Shown here in pieces: positions 17,371-26,840 of a DNA stretch of 56,913 nt. The position numbers and the translations under genes are program-made. The DNA lies in contig JAEUIQ010000078.1 of assembly GCA_016794985.1 (NCBI GenBank), forward strand, positions 1-56,913, read 5' to 3'. Numbering within the stretch: the first letter of the stretch is position 1; the number at the start of each line of letters is the position of its first letter. Origin of the DNA: Planctomycetaceae bacterium. Its GTDB lineage: Bacteria; Planctomycetota; Planctomycetia; Pirellulales; Pirellulaceae. The notes below the pieces were generated by a model. That model searched no databases. It saw nothing but the letters and a program-made list of their open reading frames with translations, and was not told the DNA's origin.

Positions 17371-18912
17371 TCACACCCACATTTGCCGGTCGAGCAGTCT
17401 GAAGTTGACGGCTTCATTCAAATGGTGGACTTCAATTTCGGCGGATTCTTCCAAATCGGCGATGGTACGTGAGACTCTCAGGACTTTGTCATGAGCTCGT
17501 GCGGACAGCCCCAAATCGTGCACACTATTCTTCATTACATCTTGGCACTCGGGGTTCAAGATGCAGAACTCGCGGATCTCCCGAGAACTCATCTGAGCGT
17601 TCTGCCGCGTCTTTCTTGAAGCAAACCGACGTGATTGCAATTCACGAGCGGTCACCACATGTTCCCGAATCGTCGCGCTGCTTGTCCCTTCCGTCTTCGA
17701 TGTCAATTCTTGAAACGGAACCGCGGGAACCTCGACGTGGATGTCAATGCGATCCACAAGTGGGCCCGATATCTTCCCCATATATTTCTCGACCTGTTGT
17801 GGCGAGCAATTGCATTTCCTTCGCGGGTCCCCACGGAAGCCGCAAGGACAAGGGTTCAACGCGGCGATCAACATGAAGTCGGCGGGAAAAGTGATCGTGT
17901 TGAGTGCACGTGAAATCGTGACGATGCCATCTTCGAGCGGTTGGCGCAAGACTTCCAGAGTCCGGCGATTGAACTCGGGCAATTCATCCAAAAACAAAAC
18001 GCCATTGTGTGCCAAGCTGATTTCGCCTGGCATGGGCGTGCTGCCGCCACCCACCAAACCCGCGTCGCTGATCGTATGATGCGGCGAGCGAAACGGTCGA
18101 ACAGCCATCAGCGGTTGGCCATGGGCTAGTTTTCCCATTGCACTATAGATCCGCGTGGTTTCGATTGATTCTTCGGCTATCAATGGCGGCAAGATGGTTG
18201 GAACCCGTTTACTCAGCATCGTCTTGCCGCTACCTGGTGGTCCCAACATCAGGATGTTGTGTCCACCTGCGGCGGCGATGGTCAGTGCGCGCTTGACCAT
18301 CTCTTGGCCACGCACGTCTGAAAAATCGACCTCGTAACGACCATGTTCGACGAACCATCGATCGACGTTGCACTGTTCGGGCTCTAGTTCCAAGTCGCCC
18401 GAAAGAATGCTGACAGCATGCGACAAGGAATCAACGGGAATAACGGCCAACTTTTCCACAACCGCGGCTTCTTGCGCGTTGGCCCGCGGAATAAGTAGAC
18501 CTTTCAGTCCGGCGACTTTTGCCGCTTCCATAGCGATGGAAAGTGTACCGCGACCTTGGCGTGTATGCCCCTCGAGCGATAACTCGCCGACAATCGCATA
18601 TTCCTCCAATAAGTCAGAAGACATTTGTCCACTGGCCACCAACAGCCCAATCGATATTGGCAAATCGAAAGTCGCAGCCTGCTTGCGCAGTTCAGCCGGG
18701 GCCAAGTTGATTAAGATATTGTCGTCAACGTAGTTGAAACCCGAGTTGACCATCGCACGTTCAACTCGATGCGTACTTTCCTTGACTGCCGTGTCGGGCA
18801 GTCCAACGATGGTCGTGCGATTGACCGCTGCGGCAGAGATATCGACTTCGACATCAACCAAAAACGCGTCGATGCCGACCAAAGTAAATGTCTTCAGACG
18901 TGCCAATGGCAT
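17371..18912 (-). CDS. comM: ComM/YifB family Mg-chelatase-like AAA+ ATPase
   Basis: A 513-residue YifB/ComM-type protein. An N-terminal ChlI-like domain (about 20-140, with VGLPDTAVKES) is followed by an AAA+ core. Walker A GPPGSGKT lies at 224-231, FRSPHHTISDAGLVGGG and a Walker B LFLDELPEF follow, then the Cys cluster CPCGFRGDPRRKCNC. The family includes the branch-migration helicase that aids recombination of incoming DNA in transformation. The length and all motifs are complete. It follows the FabZ-like gene by 83 bp on the same strand. Confidence 0.93.
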   Translation of the reverse strand: MPLARLKTFTLVGIDAFLVDVEVDISAAAVNRTTIVGLPDTAVKESTHRVERAMVNSGFNYVDDNILINLAPAELRKQAATFDLPISIGLLVASGQMSSDLLEEYAIVGELSLEGHTRQGRGTLSIAMEAAKVAGLKGLLIPRANAQEAAVVEKLAVIPVDSLSHAVSILSGDLELEPEQCNVDRWFVEHGRYEVDFSDVRGQEMVKRALTIAAAGGHNILMLGPPGSGKTMLSKRVPTILPPLIAEESIETTRIYSAMGKLAHGQPLMAVRPFRSPHHTISDAGLVGGGSTPMPGEISLAHNGVLFLDELPEFNRRTLEVLRQPLEDGIVTISRALNTITFPADFMLIAALNPCPCGFRGDPRRKCNCSPQQVEKYMGKISGPLVDRIDIHVEVPAVPFQELTSKTEGTSSATIREHVVTARELQSRRFASRKTRQNAQMSSREIREFCILNPECQDVMKNSVHDLGLSARAHDKVLRVSRTIADLEESAEIEVHHLNEAVNFRLLDRQMWV

Positions 18913-18995
18913 TCGAGCAAACTCCCCCGTCGAGTACTTTTATGATGTGTACTTGAGCCCCGAGGGCAGATTGTAACAAGAATCCCGTGCCGGTG

Positions 18996-19514
18996 TTACG
19001 GTTTGGCGCGGCCCAGCACTTTGCTGGCCTCAAACAACGGAACACCTTTCAGTTCCCCGGTCACCACGAGACGTTGATCAACCCAGCCTTGAAATTCGCA
19101 GGCTATCAGGCCACCACGACGCAGTTTCGTGCCCTGAACCATGATCGTAAATCGTTGCCCAGGAAACACTGAACCTCGAAACCGCACGTTTTCGATTCCT
19201 CCCAGTCCAACCACATCGCAGCCCAGCAGGTCATTCTTGACCGTAAAATAAGACGACAGTTGCGCGGCGACCTCGCACATCACAACCCCAGGCATCAATG
19301 CAAAACCGGGCATGTGGCCGCGGACCCAAAAATCGTTAACGCTTGTGTCTTTGTAACCGACGCAGCGGTGCGTGGCCAACTCTTCAAACAGAATTCCGTC
19401 TAATTGGCCCATTTCGAATCGCTGGTGGTTGCAACCATTTATCTCGTGCAAAGTCGCAATTGGCCGCGCTTGATCAAAAAGGGAAAAATCAACGATTGGG
19501 TCGATGCTGCTCAA
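18996..19514 (-). CDS. FabA/FabZ-like hotdog dehydratase
   Basis: A 172-residue hotdog-fold protein of the 3-hydroxyacyl-ACP dehydratase type. It carries FWVRGHMPGFALMPGVVMCEVAAQL, where HMPG..LMPGV matches the FabZ HFPG..xxPGV active-site segment. I chose the TTG at 19514, because GGAAGG sits 8 bases upstream and the protein then opens like its family; upstream in-frame ATGs add unlikely sequence. FabZ removes water from beta-hydroxyacyl-ACP in fatty acid synthesis, but the DHRYE-like second motif is changed here. A paralogue with another acyl substrate is equally possible. Confidence 0.75.
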   Translation of the reverse strand: MSSIDPIVDFSLFDQARPIATLHEINGCNHQRFEMGQLDGILFEELATHRCVGYKDTSVNDFWVRGHMPGFALMPGVVMCEVAAQLSSYFTVKNDLLGCDVVGLGGIENVRFRGSVFPGQRFTIMVQGTKLRRGGLIACEFQGWVDQRLVVTGELKGVPLFEASKVLGRAKP

Positions 19515-19701
19515 CGAAATTGCCTTCCACCTCGAGTCCTGAACCGAAGAATCTTCGTCCCGACAAAGTTCTGCTCGATGATATGAAAAAGTGACAACAT
19601 TGGCAACAAGGAGGGGAACCATTGTTGCAATTCGACTGGGGACATGGGACAATTAGGCGGTCGCTTGACAGCCAATTCCCGCCCCTTAAAGGAGTCCTGC
19701 C

Positions 19702-21072
19702 GTGGTCGATCCCGCCTCAAATGCAAAAAAAACCACTTCATCGGTCGCTGTGCTCACCCCAATAAGTCGTCGAAAGCTGCTCAAAGCTGGTACGGCGGCG
19801 CTGGCAATCCCATATTTCGTTTCTCCCTCGGCCTTGGGGTTGGGCGGGCATGTGGCGCCGAGCAATCGCATCACGATCGGAGGAATCGGAACGGGCGGAA
19901 AAGGGCGTCACAATTTGGAGCAGTTTTTAGGATTCGAGGATTGTCAAGTCGTTGCAGTTTCTGACGTAGATCGAAACCACGCACAGGCTGCAAAAACGAT
20001 GGTGGACCAGAAGTACGGAAACCAAGATTGCGCCAGCATTGCCGACTTTAGAGAGATGTGTCAACGCGGAGATATTGACGCGATCTGCGTGTCGACCCCG
20101 GATCATTGGCACGCGTTAAATACCATTGCAGCGTTGCGGGGCGGCAAAGACGTTTACTGCGAAAAGCCGTTGGCCAATAGCGTCGGGGAAAGCAAAGCCA
20201 TGCGCGACGTGTCGCTGGCGACCGGTCGCATCGTTCAGTGCGGTTCCCATGAACGTTCAAACAATCGGGCTCGTTACGGGTGTGAGTTGGTGCGTAGCGG
20301 ACGATTAGGCAAAATCCATACGGTGGAAATCAACTTGCCGTGTGACGATTCACATCATATTGAAGCGAAAAAGTTGACGGATATTCCACCGGTCGAGGAA
20401 GTTCCTGAAGGCTTGAACTACGATGCCTGGTTGGGGCATACACCGACCGTTCCATATATTCCTCGTCGTGTACATTTTTGGTGGCGATTCAATTTGGCGT
20501 ACGGTGGTGGCGAAATGACCGATCGGGGAGCGCACATCATCGACTTGGCTCAACTGGCATTGGGAATGGACGATTCGGGACCGGTTCACTTCGACGCGAA
20601 GGGCGACCGTGCCCAAGGAAGCCTGTACGATGCCTACTGGGAATACAACTTTGTAAACACCTACGCCAATGGAGTTCGAATGGTGGGCAAAAGCGAAGGG
20701 CCCCGCGGCCTGAAGTTTATCGGCGAAGACGGTTGGTTGATGATGCACATCCACGGGGCCAACCTGGAAAGCAGTCACCCCGAATTACTGGACGAGGCCA
20801 AAAACGAACGCGAAAATCTGGTGAAATTAGGTCGAAGCCTTGGGCATCATCGCGACTTTATCGACTGCGTCAAGACTCGCAAGGACCCGTTCGCAACGGC
20901 CGAAATTGGTCATCGCACGGCCACGATTTGCCACTTGAATAATCTAGCCATCCAATTGGGACGACCGCTCAAGTGGGATCCAGTCGCTGAGCAAGTAATC
21001 AACGACGCCGAAGCGAATGGCTTGTTGACTCCGAAGATGCGGGCCCCGTGGAGCTTGGAGATCGGGGCTTAA
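19702..21072 (+). CDS. Tat-exported Gfo/Idh/MocA family oxidoreductase
   Basis: A 456-residue protein starting at GTG 19702 with AAAGGAG about 8 bases upstream. A twin-arginine signal (SRRKLLKAG, about 22-30) comes first, then the Rossmann motif IGGIGTGGKGR, STPDHWHA and the CEKPL motif. The HWHA and EKP residues are typical of planctomycete secreted oxidoreductases acting on sugars or inositols. It lies 124 bp before the sulfatase on the same strand, suggesting joint use in breakdown of sulfated glycans. It is a different subfamily from the gene at 1961, with little shared sequence outside the core motifs. Confidence 0.88.
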   Translation: MVDPASNAKKTTSSVAVLTPISRRKLLKAGTAALAIPYFVSPSALGLGGHVAPSNRITIGGIGTGGKGRHNLEQFLGFEDCQVVAVSDVDRNHAQAAKTMVDQKYGNQDCASIADFREMCQRGDIDAICVSTPDHWHALNTIAALRGGKDVYCEKPLANSVGESKAMRDVSLATGRIVQCGSHERSNNRARYGCELVRSGRLGKIHTVEINLPCDDSHHIEAKKLTDIPPVEEVPEGLNYDAWLGHTPTVPYIPRRVHFWWRFNLAYGGGEMTDRGAHIIDLAQLALGMDDSGPVHFDAKGDRAQGSLYDAYWEYNFVNTYANGVRMVGKSEGPRGLKFIGEDGWLMMHIHGANLESSHPELLDEAKNERENLVKLGRSLGHHRDFIDCVKTRKDPFATAEIGHRTATICHLNNLAIQLGRPLKWDPVAEQVINDAEANGLLTPKMRAPWSLEIGA

Positions 21073-21196
21073 TCTCTCCGCCATTTGCTGGATGATTTCC
21101 GAACCGCCAGTGCCCTGGAACACGCAGGGCATTGGCGGGTTATGGCTGGGCTGTTCCTTGAGGGAGCTGGTGTTGACATTCACGAAATCGAGCCGC

Positions 21197-22612
21197 ATGA
21201 CACTGCTGGTTCTAGCCTTTGCGTGGTTGTTATCTGGCGCGGTTTCGTGGGCGCAACAACAACCGAACCTCGTTTGGATCATGGCTGACGATCTCGGCTA
21301 TGCGGAACTTGGTTGTTATGGACAGAAGGTCATCCAAACGCCAAACCTAGACCGCATGGCAACCGAGGGACTCCGGTTCACACAATTCTATGCAGGAGCA
21401 ACCGTCTGCGCTCCTTCTCGCAGCGTTCTGATGACCGGCCAACATCACGGTCGGACACGTGTACGTGGCAATGCCGGAACCGAGAATCCGCAATCCCAAG
21501 CTTTGCGAGATGAGGATGTGACGGTCGCCGAAGTTTTGAAAGGGGCGGGTTATCGTACCGCGTTGATCGGAAAGTGGGGCTTGGGAGATGAAGGGCCCGC
21601 GGATTCTGGATTGCCGCGTCGCCAGGGCTTTGATTATTTTTTTGGCTACTTAAGTCAAGTGCACGCGCACAACCATTTCCCAGACTATCTGTGGCGAGAC
21701 GAGAACAAGGTTCCCTTGACGAACATTGTTGCTCCAGTAGGAAACCGTGGTGGTGGCTACGCAACCCAGGCCAGGGAGTTTGCGGACGACTTGTTCGCGA
21801 ATGAAGCATTGGAATTTGTGGCCCAAAATAAATCGAACCGTTTTTTCCTGTTTTGGAGTCTCGTAACGCCGCACGCGAATAACGAACGAACACGGGAATT
21901 GAAGAATGGTGCGCATGTTCCTGACTTCGGACCGTATGAACACGAGGATTGGACGGAGCAAGACAAAGGACATGCCGCAATGATAACGCGGCTGGATTCG
22001 CATGTAGGGCGATTGTTAGCAGAGCTGAAAAAACAGGGAATTGCGGAAAACACTTTGGTCATCTTCACCAGCGACAATGGCCCCCATGACGAAGGCAATC
22101 ACGATCTGACGCGGTTTTCGCCGAGTGGTCCCTTCCGCGGCATCAAGCGAAGCTTGACGGAAGGGGGAATTCGGGTGCCCATGATTGCTTGGTGGCCTGG
22201 GACCATTGCAGGAAATACCAGCGCGGACCATGTTGGCTATTTTGGCGATTGGATGGCTACCGCCTCGGAATTGGCTGGCGTCCGTGCCATAGAAGGCACC
22301 AACTCCATAAGTTTTGTGCCGACTTTACGTGGTCAAAGTACCGAGCAGCGGAACCACGAATTTCTTTATTGGGAGTTTCACGAAGGCGGATTCAAGCAAG
22401 CCGCATTGTGGAACGGTCGCTGGAAGGGCATTCGTCAAGGAGCGAAACGGGAACTGGCCTTGTACGACTTGCAGAGCGACCCAGGCGAATCAACCAATGT
22501 CGCTTCGCGTTTCCCAGATATAAAGAGCAAGTTGGAAGCCTACCTTTCCGAAGCCCGAACCGAGAGTGCCGAATGGCAGCCACGATGGCCGAATGGCACG
22601 GCGACAAGGTGA
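21197..22612 (+). CDS. Secreted formylglycine-dependent sulfatase
   Basis: A 471-residue arylsulfatase-type enzyme with a signal peptide (residues 2-19, ending VSWAQ). The start ATG at 21197 is chosen because the signal begins there; longer in-frame extensions to 21092 are not export-like. Metal-binding Asp31-Asp32 are followed by CAPSR (Cys71), the Cys-type sulfatase motif that is converted to formylglycine. GKWGLGD, a FTSDNGPHDEG metal site and a GGIRVPMIAWWPG segment are also present. It would remove sulfate from polysaccharides or other esters; the substrate is not predictable. No anaerobic maturase or FGE gene lies in the window. Confidence 0.9.
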   Translation: MTLLVLAFAWLLSGAVSWAQQQPNLVWIMADDLGYAELGCYGQKVIQTPNLDRMATEGLRFTQFYAGATVCAPSRSVLMTGQHHGRTRVRGNAGTENPQSQALRDEDVTVAEVLKGAGYRTALIGKWGLGDEGPADSGLPRRQGFDYFFGYLSQVHAHNHFPDYLWRDENKVPLTNIVAPVGNRGGGYATQAREFADDLFANEALEFVAQNKSNRFFLFWSLVTPHANNERTRELKNGAHVPDFGPYEHEDWTEQDKGHAAMITRLDSHVGRLLAELKKQGIAENTLVIFTSDNGPHDEGNHDLTRFSPSGPFRGIKRSLTEGGIRVPMIAWWPGTIAGNTSADHVGYFGDWMATASELAGVRAIEGTNSISFVPTLRGQSTEQRNHEFLYWEFHEGGFKQAALWNGRWKGIRQGAKRELALYDLQSDPGESTNVASRFPDIKSKLEAYLSEARTESAEWQPRWPNGTATR

Positions 22613-22761
22613 TCATTACGGATTTTCCGTGTTCGGGCGGGAGAATCCTCCGTTGTGGCCGTATTGTCGCCTACCGAACGTAAATTCCTCAACTATCATT
22701 GACCATCGGAACCAACCGAGCGGATTGGTGAACCAGCGAAGTTTTACGTGAATGATGATGC

Positions 22762-23493
22762 ATGCCAGAGATAACGAATTGGTACAGCGAACGCTTGCAA
22801 CGCGATATGCCGCTTGTTCGGTGGGGACATTGGGGCCGGCCATTATTGTTGTTTCCGACGGCGGGCGGCGACGCTTGGGAAGTGGAGCGAATGCACTTGA
22901 TTTCCCATCTGCAGCCGCTGATTGATGGGGGACGAATCAAAGTCTATTCGGTTGATAGTTACGCCGGACGAACATGGATTCAAAACCGCTCGAATCCACA
23001 GCATTGTGTTTGGGTGCAACAACAATTTGACGCCTACATTCGACATGAAGTTGTTCCTGCAATTCGGATGGACTGCAAATCCGATTCGATCGAACTCTTG
23101 ACGGCCGGAGCGTCGATTGGAGCCTACAACGCATTGTTGACCATTTGTCGTCACCCGGATGTATTCTCGCATGCCATCGGAATGAGTGGCACGTACGACA
23201 TCGAGCACTGGCTCGGTGGTCAACGGATCTCTGAGTTCTACAACTATTCGCCGGTACATTTCTTGCCACATCTTCCGGAAGGCGATCGCTTGCAGCGACT
23301 TCGGCAGCGGGCGATTATTCTGGCGACCGGGCAGGGCCGCTGGGAGAGTCCGGGCGATTCGTGGAAGGCCGCACATGCGTTGGGAGCACGCGGTGTCCCG
23401 AACCGGGTAGACTTATGGGACGCGAAATGGGATCATGATTGGCCAACTTGGCGAGCGATGTTGCCCCAGTACTTGGACCAAATTACCGCGTAA
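22762..23493 (+). CDS. Esterase family alpha/beta hydrolase (operon gene 1)
   Basis: A 243-residue cytoplasmic esterase of the esterase D/PHB-depolymerase-like group, without a signal peptide. The nucleophile elbow is GASIGA (116-121, Ser118), and a late DWPTW segment with HDW supplies the probable catalytic His. The central strand order and the phrase HPDVFSHAIGMSG are family-typical. It is the first gene of a compact four-gene run; the S51-like gene begins 14 bp later. The substrate is unknown. Confidence 0.82.
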   Translation: MPEITNWYSERLQRDMPLVRWGHWGRPLLLFPTAGGDAWEVERMHLISHLQPLIDGGRIKVYSVDSYAGRTWIQNRSNPQHCVWVQQQFDAYIRHEVVPAIRMDCKSDSIELLTAGASIGAYNALLTICRHPDVFSHAIGMSGTYDIEHWLGGQRISEFYNYSPVHFLPHLPEGDRLQRLRQRAIILATGQGRWESPGDSWKAAHALGARGVPNRVDLWDAKWDHDWPTWRAMLPQYLDQITA

Positions 23494-23507
23494 AATCTAG
23501 CGACCCG

Positions 23508-24461
23508 ATGCCCAACTCTTGTGAACGGAACCCCAAGTTTCAACAGCCGCTGGTATTGTTGGGTCAACAACGTGAGATACCTCGCCTGCAAGCGGTCTTG
23601 GAGCAACGCGGGATTTCGGGCCCCGTTGGTTTGGTCTCCGCGGGTTGGGAAGAAGATGAAGATGACGATCAATGGGTTCGCGACGCCGTGGATAACCCGG
23701 TCGTTAACTCGCACTTGTACGCGCTCGCGGATGACTTGTTTCAACGGGATCCCGAGGTTATCCAACTGTTGAGGGAGCGGCAGGATCGATTGCGAGAACT
23801 TCGCGAGATCAATGAACTACAAACCGAACATCTTGGAACGGTGGCCCGCGAGTTGTGGCGCCGATTGGAAACGCATGTCGGAGCGGCCACGTCGCTGCGG
23901 CAAACCATGGAACAAATCCAGGAGATCGACCGCTCCTACCTCGAGTCCATTTCCGTAGTGATTGCCGAATACGATCATCGAATCGCTCCGAAAGAACGGC
24001 CGAGCGTGTTGGAGTATCGCGCGAGAGTGCTGGAGCGTTTGCAAGAATGCCAGGCGTTGTTCATTGCTGGCGGGCATGTCGGCGTCTTATTGAATCGCTT
24101 GAATCTGTGCCGGTTACTCCAACATGTCCAGTTACCCATCATTGCTTGGTCCGGTGGCGCGATGGCATTGGGCGAGTGCGTTTATTTCTACGACCATTTT
24201 CTCCCACACACCAAACGTGAAATCGAGCTGTCCCGTCGTGGTATGGGACTATTTACAGGAGTCCAAGTGTTTCCACGGGCAAACCAACGGCTGTCCTTGC
24301 ATGATTCGTGCGAACTTGGCCTATTGGCGCGCCGACTCAAGTGTCAGTGCTTGTTGCTGGACGAGCGGTCAGAAATCGGTTGGTCGGCCGATGGTCACCC
24401 TTACGCCAACCACGTGCGTTATGTCGACGAAAACGGCGAAGTTCAGGAGTGGAAGCCATGA
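23508..24461 (+). CDS. S51-peptidase-like / class I GAT-fold protein (operon gene 2)
   Basis: A 317-residue protein that overlaps the next gene by 4 bp (ATGA). The N-terminal 180 residues are mostly helical and charged. They lead into LFIAGGHVGVLLNRLN (GGH at 188-190) and IAWSGGAMALGE (Ser215), which match the GGN and G-x-S-A-G nucleophile turns of peptidase S51 (dipeptidase E, cyanophycinase). Such enzymes cut beta-aspartyl or similar amide bonds. The Ala of the usual SAG turn is Gly here. It might act on the product of the ATP-grasp enzyme in the same operon. Family assignment is moderately sure; activity is inferred. Confidence 0.7.
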   Translation: MPNSCERNPKFQQPLVLLGQQREIPRLQAVLEQRGISGPVGLVSAGWEEDEDDDQWVRDAVDNPVVNSHLYALADDLFQRDPEVIQLLRERQDRLRELREINELQTEHLGTVARELWRRLETHVGAATSLRQTMEQIQEIDRSYLESISVVIAEYDHRIAPKERPSVLEYRARVLERLQECQALFIAGGHVGVLLNRLNLCRLLQHVQLPIIAWSGGAMALGECVYFYDHFLPHTKREIELSRRGMGLFTGVQVFPRANQRLSLHDSCELGLLARRLKCQCLLLDERSEIGWSADGHPYANHVRYVDENGEVQEWKP

Positions 24462-25597
24462 TGGTCCCGACGCCAGAAGATCTTCGTGCCGCCATCGAGA
24501 GTGGCGATGCAACGATCGCGATGTTGCTGCAAAACCAGCGGGTCCCGATCGTTTCCGATAGTCGGGCGACATTTCTTTATCATGGTCAAGCCGATTCGGT
24601 AGCCTTGCAACATTGGGTTTACGGGCTGCCCTCGCGAATCGAATTGCAACGCGTCGCAAGAACGCGGTGGTGGATCTTGAGCCTGGATTTGCCGCGCCGC
24701 TCACGGATCGAATACAAACTCGTGGTCCGCCGTCACGGTCATGAAGAATGGCTGTTGGATCCACGGAACGACCGAATTGCCCACGACCCGTTCGGCGGCA
24801 ATTCCGTGGTCCATATGACGGGGTATGAAGAACCGGAGTGGAGCCTGCCTCATACCACTGGGAATCGCGGAACCTTCGAGACCTGGACGCTACCCAGTCG
24901 AGCATTGCAGAGCGATCGCGAGATCCGAGTGTATCTGCCGCCCCGGTATCGGCCCAATCGACGCCACCGCTTGTTGTTACTGCACGATGGAGATGACTAC
25001 GTTCGCTACTCACGCTTGGCGGCCGTGTTGGACAATCTCATTACTCGCTGGGAGGTTCCACCCTTGGTGGTGGGTTTGTTGAATCCACAAGATCGCTTGA
25101 CAGAGTACGGAGCTGACCGACGCCATGCCACCTTTGTCGTGGAGGAGCTACTTCCCGAACTCGAAAAACGCTATCCGATCATTCGCGAACCGTCGGGGCG
25201 GTGCCTCGGCGGAGCCAGTTTCGGCGGGGTCGCGTCTTTGGCAACTGCTTGGTATTACCCGAACACTTTCGACATGCTGTTGTTGCAATCGGGCTCGTTT
25301 GCGTTTACGGACATCGGACATCACACCCGGGGGCCCGTTTTCGATCCGGTGGTAAAGTTCATGAATCGCCTCCGTGACTCGATCGGGAAGCCGGCTAAAA
25401 AGTTCTACTTGAGTTGTGGAGTCTACGAAAGTTTGATTTATGAGAACCGGTCGCTGGTTCCGCTACTGCAATCGGCGGGGTTTGAAGTAAAATTCGAAGA
25501 AGCTCGCGATGGTCACAACTGGGAAAACTGGCGTGATCGCTTGCGAAATGGCTTGATGTGGCTGTTTCCTGTACCTGCTTGGTTTTATTATGAATGA
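24458..25597 (+). CDS. Enterochelin-esterase-like hydrolase with E-set N-domain (operon gene 3)
   Basis: A 379-residue protein. The ATG at 24458 lies in the stop of the previous gene. Residues about 40-125 look like a CBM48/E-set beta-sandwich (RIEYKLVVRRHG and LLDPRN...APFG-like). The alpha/beta hydrolase follows: LLLLHDGDDY, GGASFGG with nucleophile Ser254, and GHNWENW with the catalytic His. This two-domain layout is that of Fes/IroD enterochelin esterases, but no siderophore genes are near. It overlaps the ATP-grasp gene by 8 bp. It is a second esterase within one operon, suggesting stepwise handling of an ester- or amide-linked product. Confidence 0.82.
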   Translation: MMVPTPEDLRAAIESGDATIAMLLQNQRVPIVSDSRATFLYHGQADSVALQHWVYGLPSRIELQRVARTRWWILSLDLPRRSRIEYKLVVRRHGHEEWLLDPRNDRIAHDPFGGNSVVHMTGYEEPEWSLPHTTGNRGTFETWTLPSRALQSDREIRVYLPPRYRPNRRHRLLLLHDGDDYVRYSRLAAVLDNLITRWEVPPLVVGLLNPQDRLTEYGADRRHATFVVEELLPELEKRYPIIREPSGRCLGGASFGGVASLATAWYYPNTFDMLLLQSGSFAFTDIGHHTRGPVFDPVVKFMNRLRDSIGKPAKKFYLSCGVYESLIYENRSLVPLLQSAGFEVKFEEARDGHNWENWRDRLRNGLMWLFPVPAWFYYE

Positions 25598-26840
25598 CGT
25601 GCGTATGTCTCAGACCGTGGTTCGTAGAATTGGCTTATCGCTCGGCGCCGACTTGTGCTGGGTCATCTGTTATGAGGAATTACTCCGTCGCCTAAACTTG
25701 AACATCCCGACGCCCGCTGGCAACGTTCGGTTTGAAACCGATCGAGTCACAATCGAGCCCTTCGAAATCCATCAACCCTGCAAGTACGATGTGGTGGTCG
25801 ATCGCTTGACACACTGGTATCACACAAGCCGAGAATGGATCAAGAAGGCCATCTTGATGGATGATTTGTATGTGTTCAACAACCCCTGGTCGATTCAATC
25901 GATGGAAAAACACACGACCTATTGCGCGATGGCCAAACTGGGGTTGCCAATCCCACGAACGTGGTTGATCCCGCCTAAAGCTTATGAACCACAGCCCGAC
26001 TTACAAGTCACTTTAGAACGATATGCAAAGTTGTTTGACCTGGCGGCCATTGGTGATGATTTGGGATATCCATCTTATCTCAAGCCGTATGATGGCGGTG
26101 CTTGGCGTGGCGTTAGTCGAATCGACAACAGCGAAGGACTGAAGAATGCGTATGACGCGAGCGGTAAGAGCCTGATGCATCTACAGAAAGGTATCGATGG
26201 ATTTGACTTGTTCGTGCGCTGCATTGGCCTTGGGCCACAGTTTCACATCGTGAAGTATGATCCTTCAGCCCCGCTGCATGATCGCTATACCATGAGTAGG
26301 GATTTTCTTAGCCCCGAAGAAGCGCAACAGCTTCGCGATATGACGATGACGATCAACAGCTTTTTTGGCTGGGAATTCAACTCGTGCGAAGCGATACGTA
26401 AAAACGGCGAATGGCATTTGATCGATTTTGCCAACGCCTGTCCCGATTCTCAGGTGACGTCCTTGCATTTCCATTTTCCATGGTTGGTGCTTTCCAATTT
26501 GAAATGGTCGTTGTTTGTGGCCGCAACCAAGAAGAAGTTTCGCAAGACATTGGATTGGGACCCTTACTACGATGTATTGCAAGCGGAGCCCGACTCTTCC
26601 AAGCGTTTGGCCAAATATGCCGCAATCGGCCACCAACGTATGGAAACCACGGCGTTTCAAGAGTTTTGTGATCGTCATTTGTCGCATCTGGATACCGTCG
26701 CAGCCGAGTTCTTCCATAGTGAACAGGCCAAACAAGCAATTCGGTCCAAAGTCGCGGCACTCTACCCAGCGCACGAAGTCGAATCGTTTACGGAGTTATT
26801 CTTCGAACGCGTCAAGGCGTGGTATCGGAACAGCCAATAG
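25590..26840 (+). CDS. ATP-grasp family ligase (operon gene 4)
   Basis: A 416-residue protein that I read as an ATP-grasp enzyme forming an acyl-phosphate and then an amide, peptide or ester bond. Family-like features are LGLPIPRTWLIPP, then YPSYLKPYDGGAWRGVSRI (nucleotide-binding Lys and Gly-rich loop) and LMHLQKGIDGFDLFVRCIGLG. A C-terminal metal site follows (EWHLIDFANACPDS, with GWEFNSCEAI before it). No biotin or carboxylase partner is present, so it is not a carbamoyl or purine enzyme. With the S51-like protein and two esterases it forms a plausible biosynthesis-and-release set for a small conjugate. The product is unknown. Confidence 0.72.
   Translation: MNDVRMSQTVVRRIGLSLGADLCWVICYEELLRRLNLNIPTPAGNVRFETDRVTIEPFEIHQPCKYDVVVDRLTHWYHTSREWIKKAILMDDLYVFNNPWSIQSMEKHTTYCAMAKLGLPIPRTWLIPPKAYEPQPDLQVTLERYAKLFDLAAIGDDLGYPSYLKPYDGGAWRGVSRIDNSEGLKNAYDASGKSLMHLQKGIDGFDLFVRCIGLGPQFHIVKYDPSAPLHDRYTMSRDFLSPEEAQQLRDMTMTINSFFGWEFNSCEAIRKNGEWHLIDFANACPDSQVTSLHFHFPWLVLSNLKWSLFVAATKKKFRKTLDWDPYYDVLQAEPDSSKRLAKYAAIGHQRMETTAFQEFCDRHLSHLDTVAAEFFHSEQAKQAIRSKVAALYPAHEVESFTELFFERVKAWYRNSQ

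Noticed and set aside
24308..24457. Upstream extension of the Fes-like esterase frame to 24308
   Set aside because: It would overlap the S51-like gene by 150 bp; the ATG at 24458 gives the normal 4-bp overlap.
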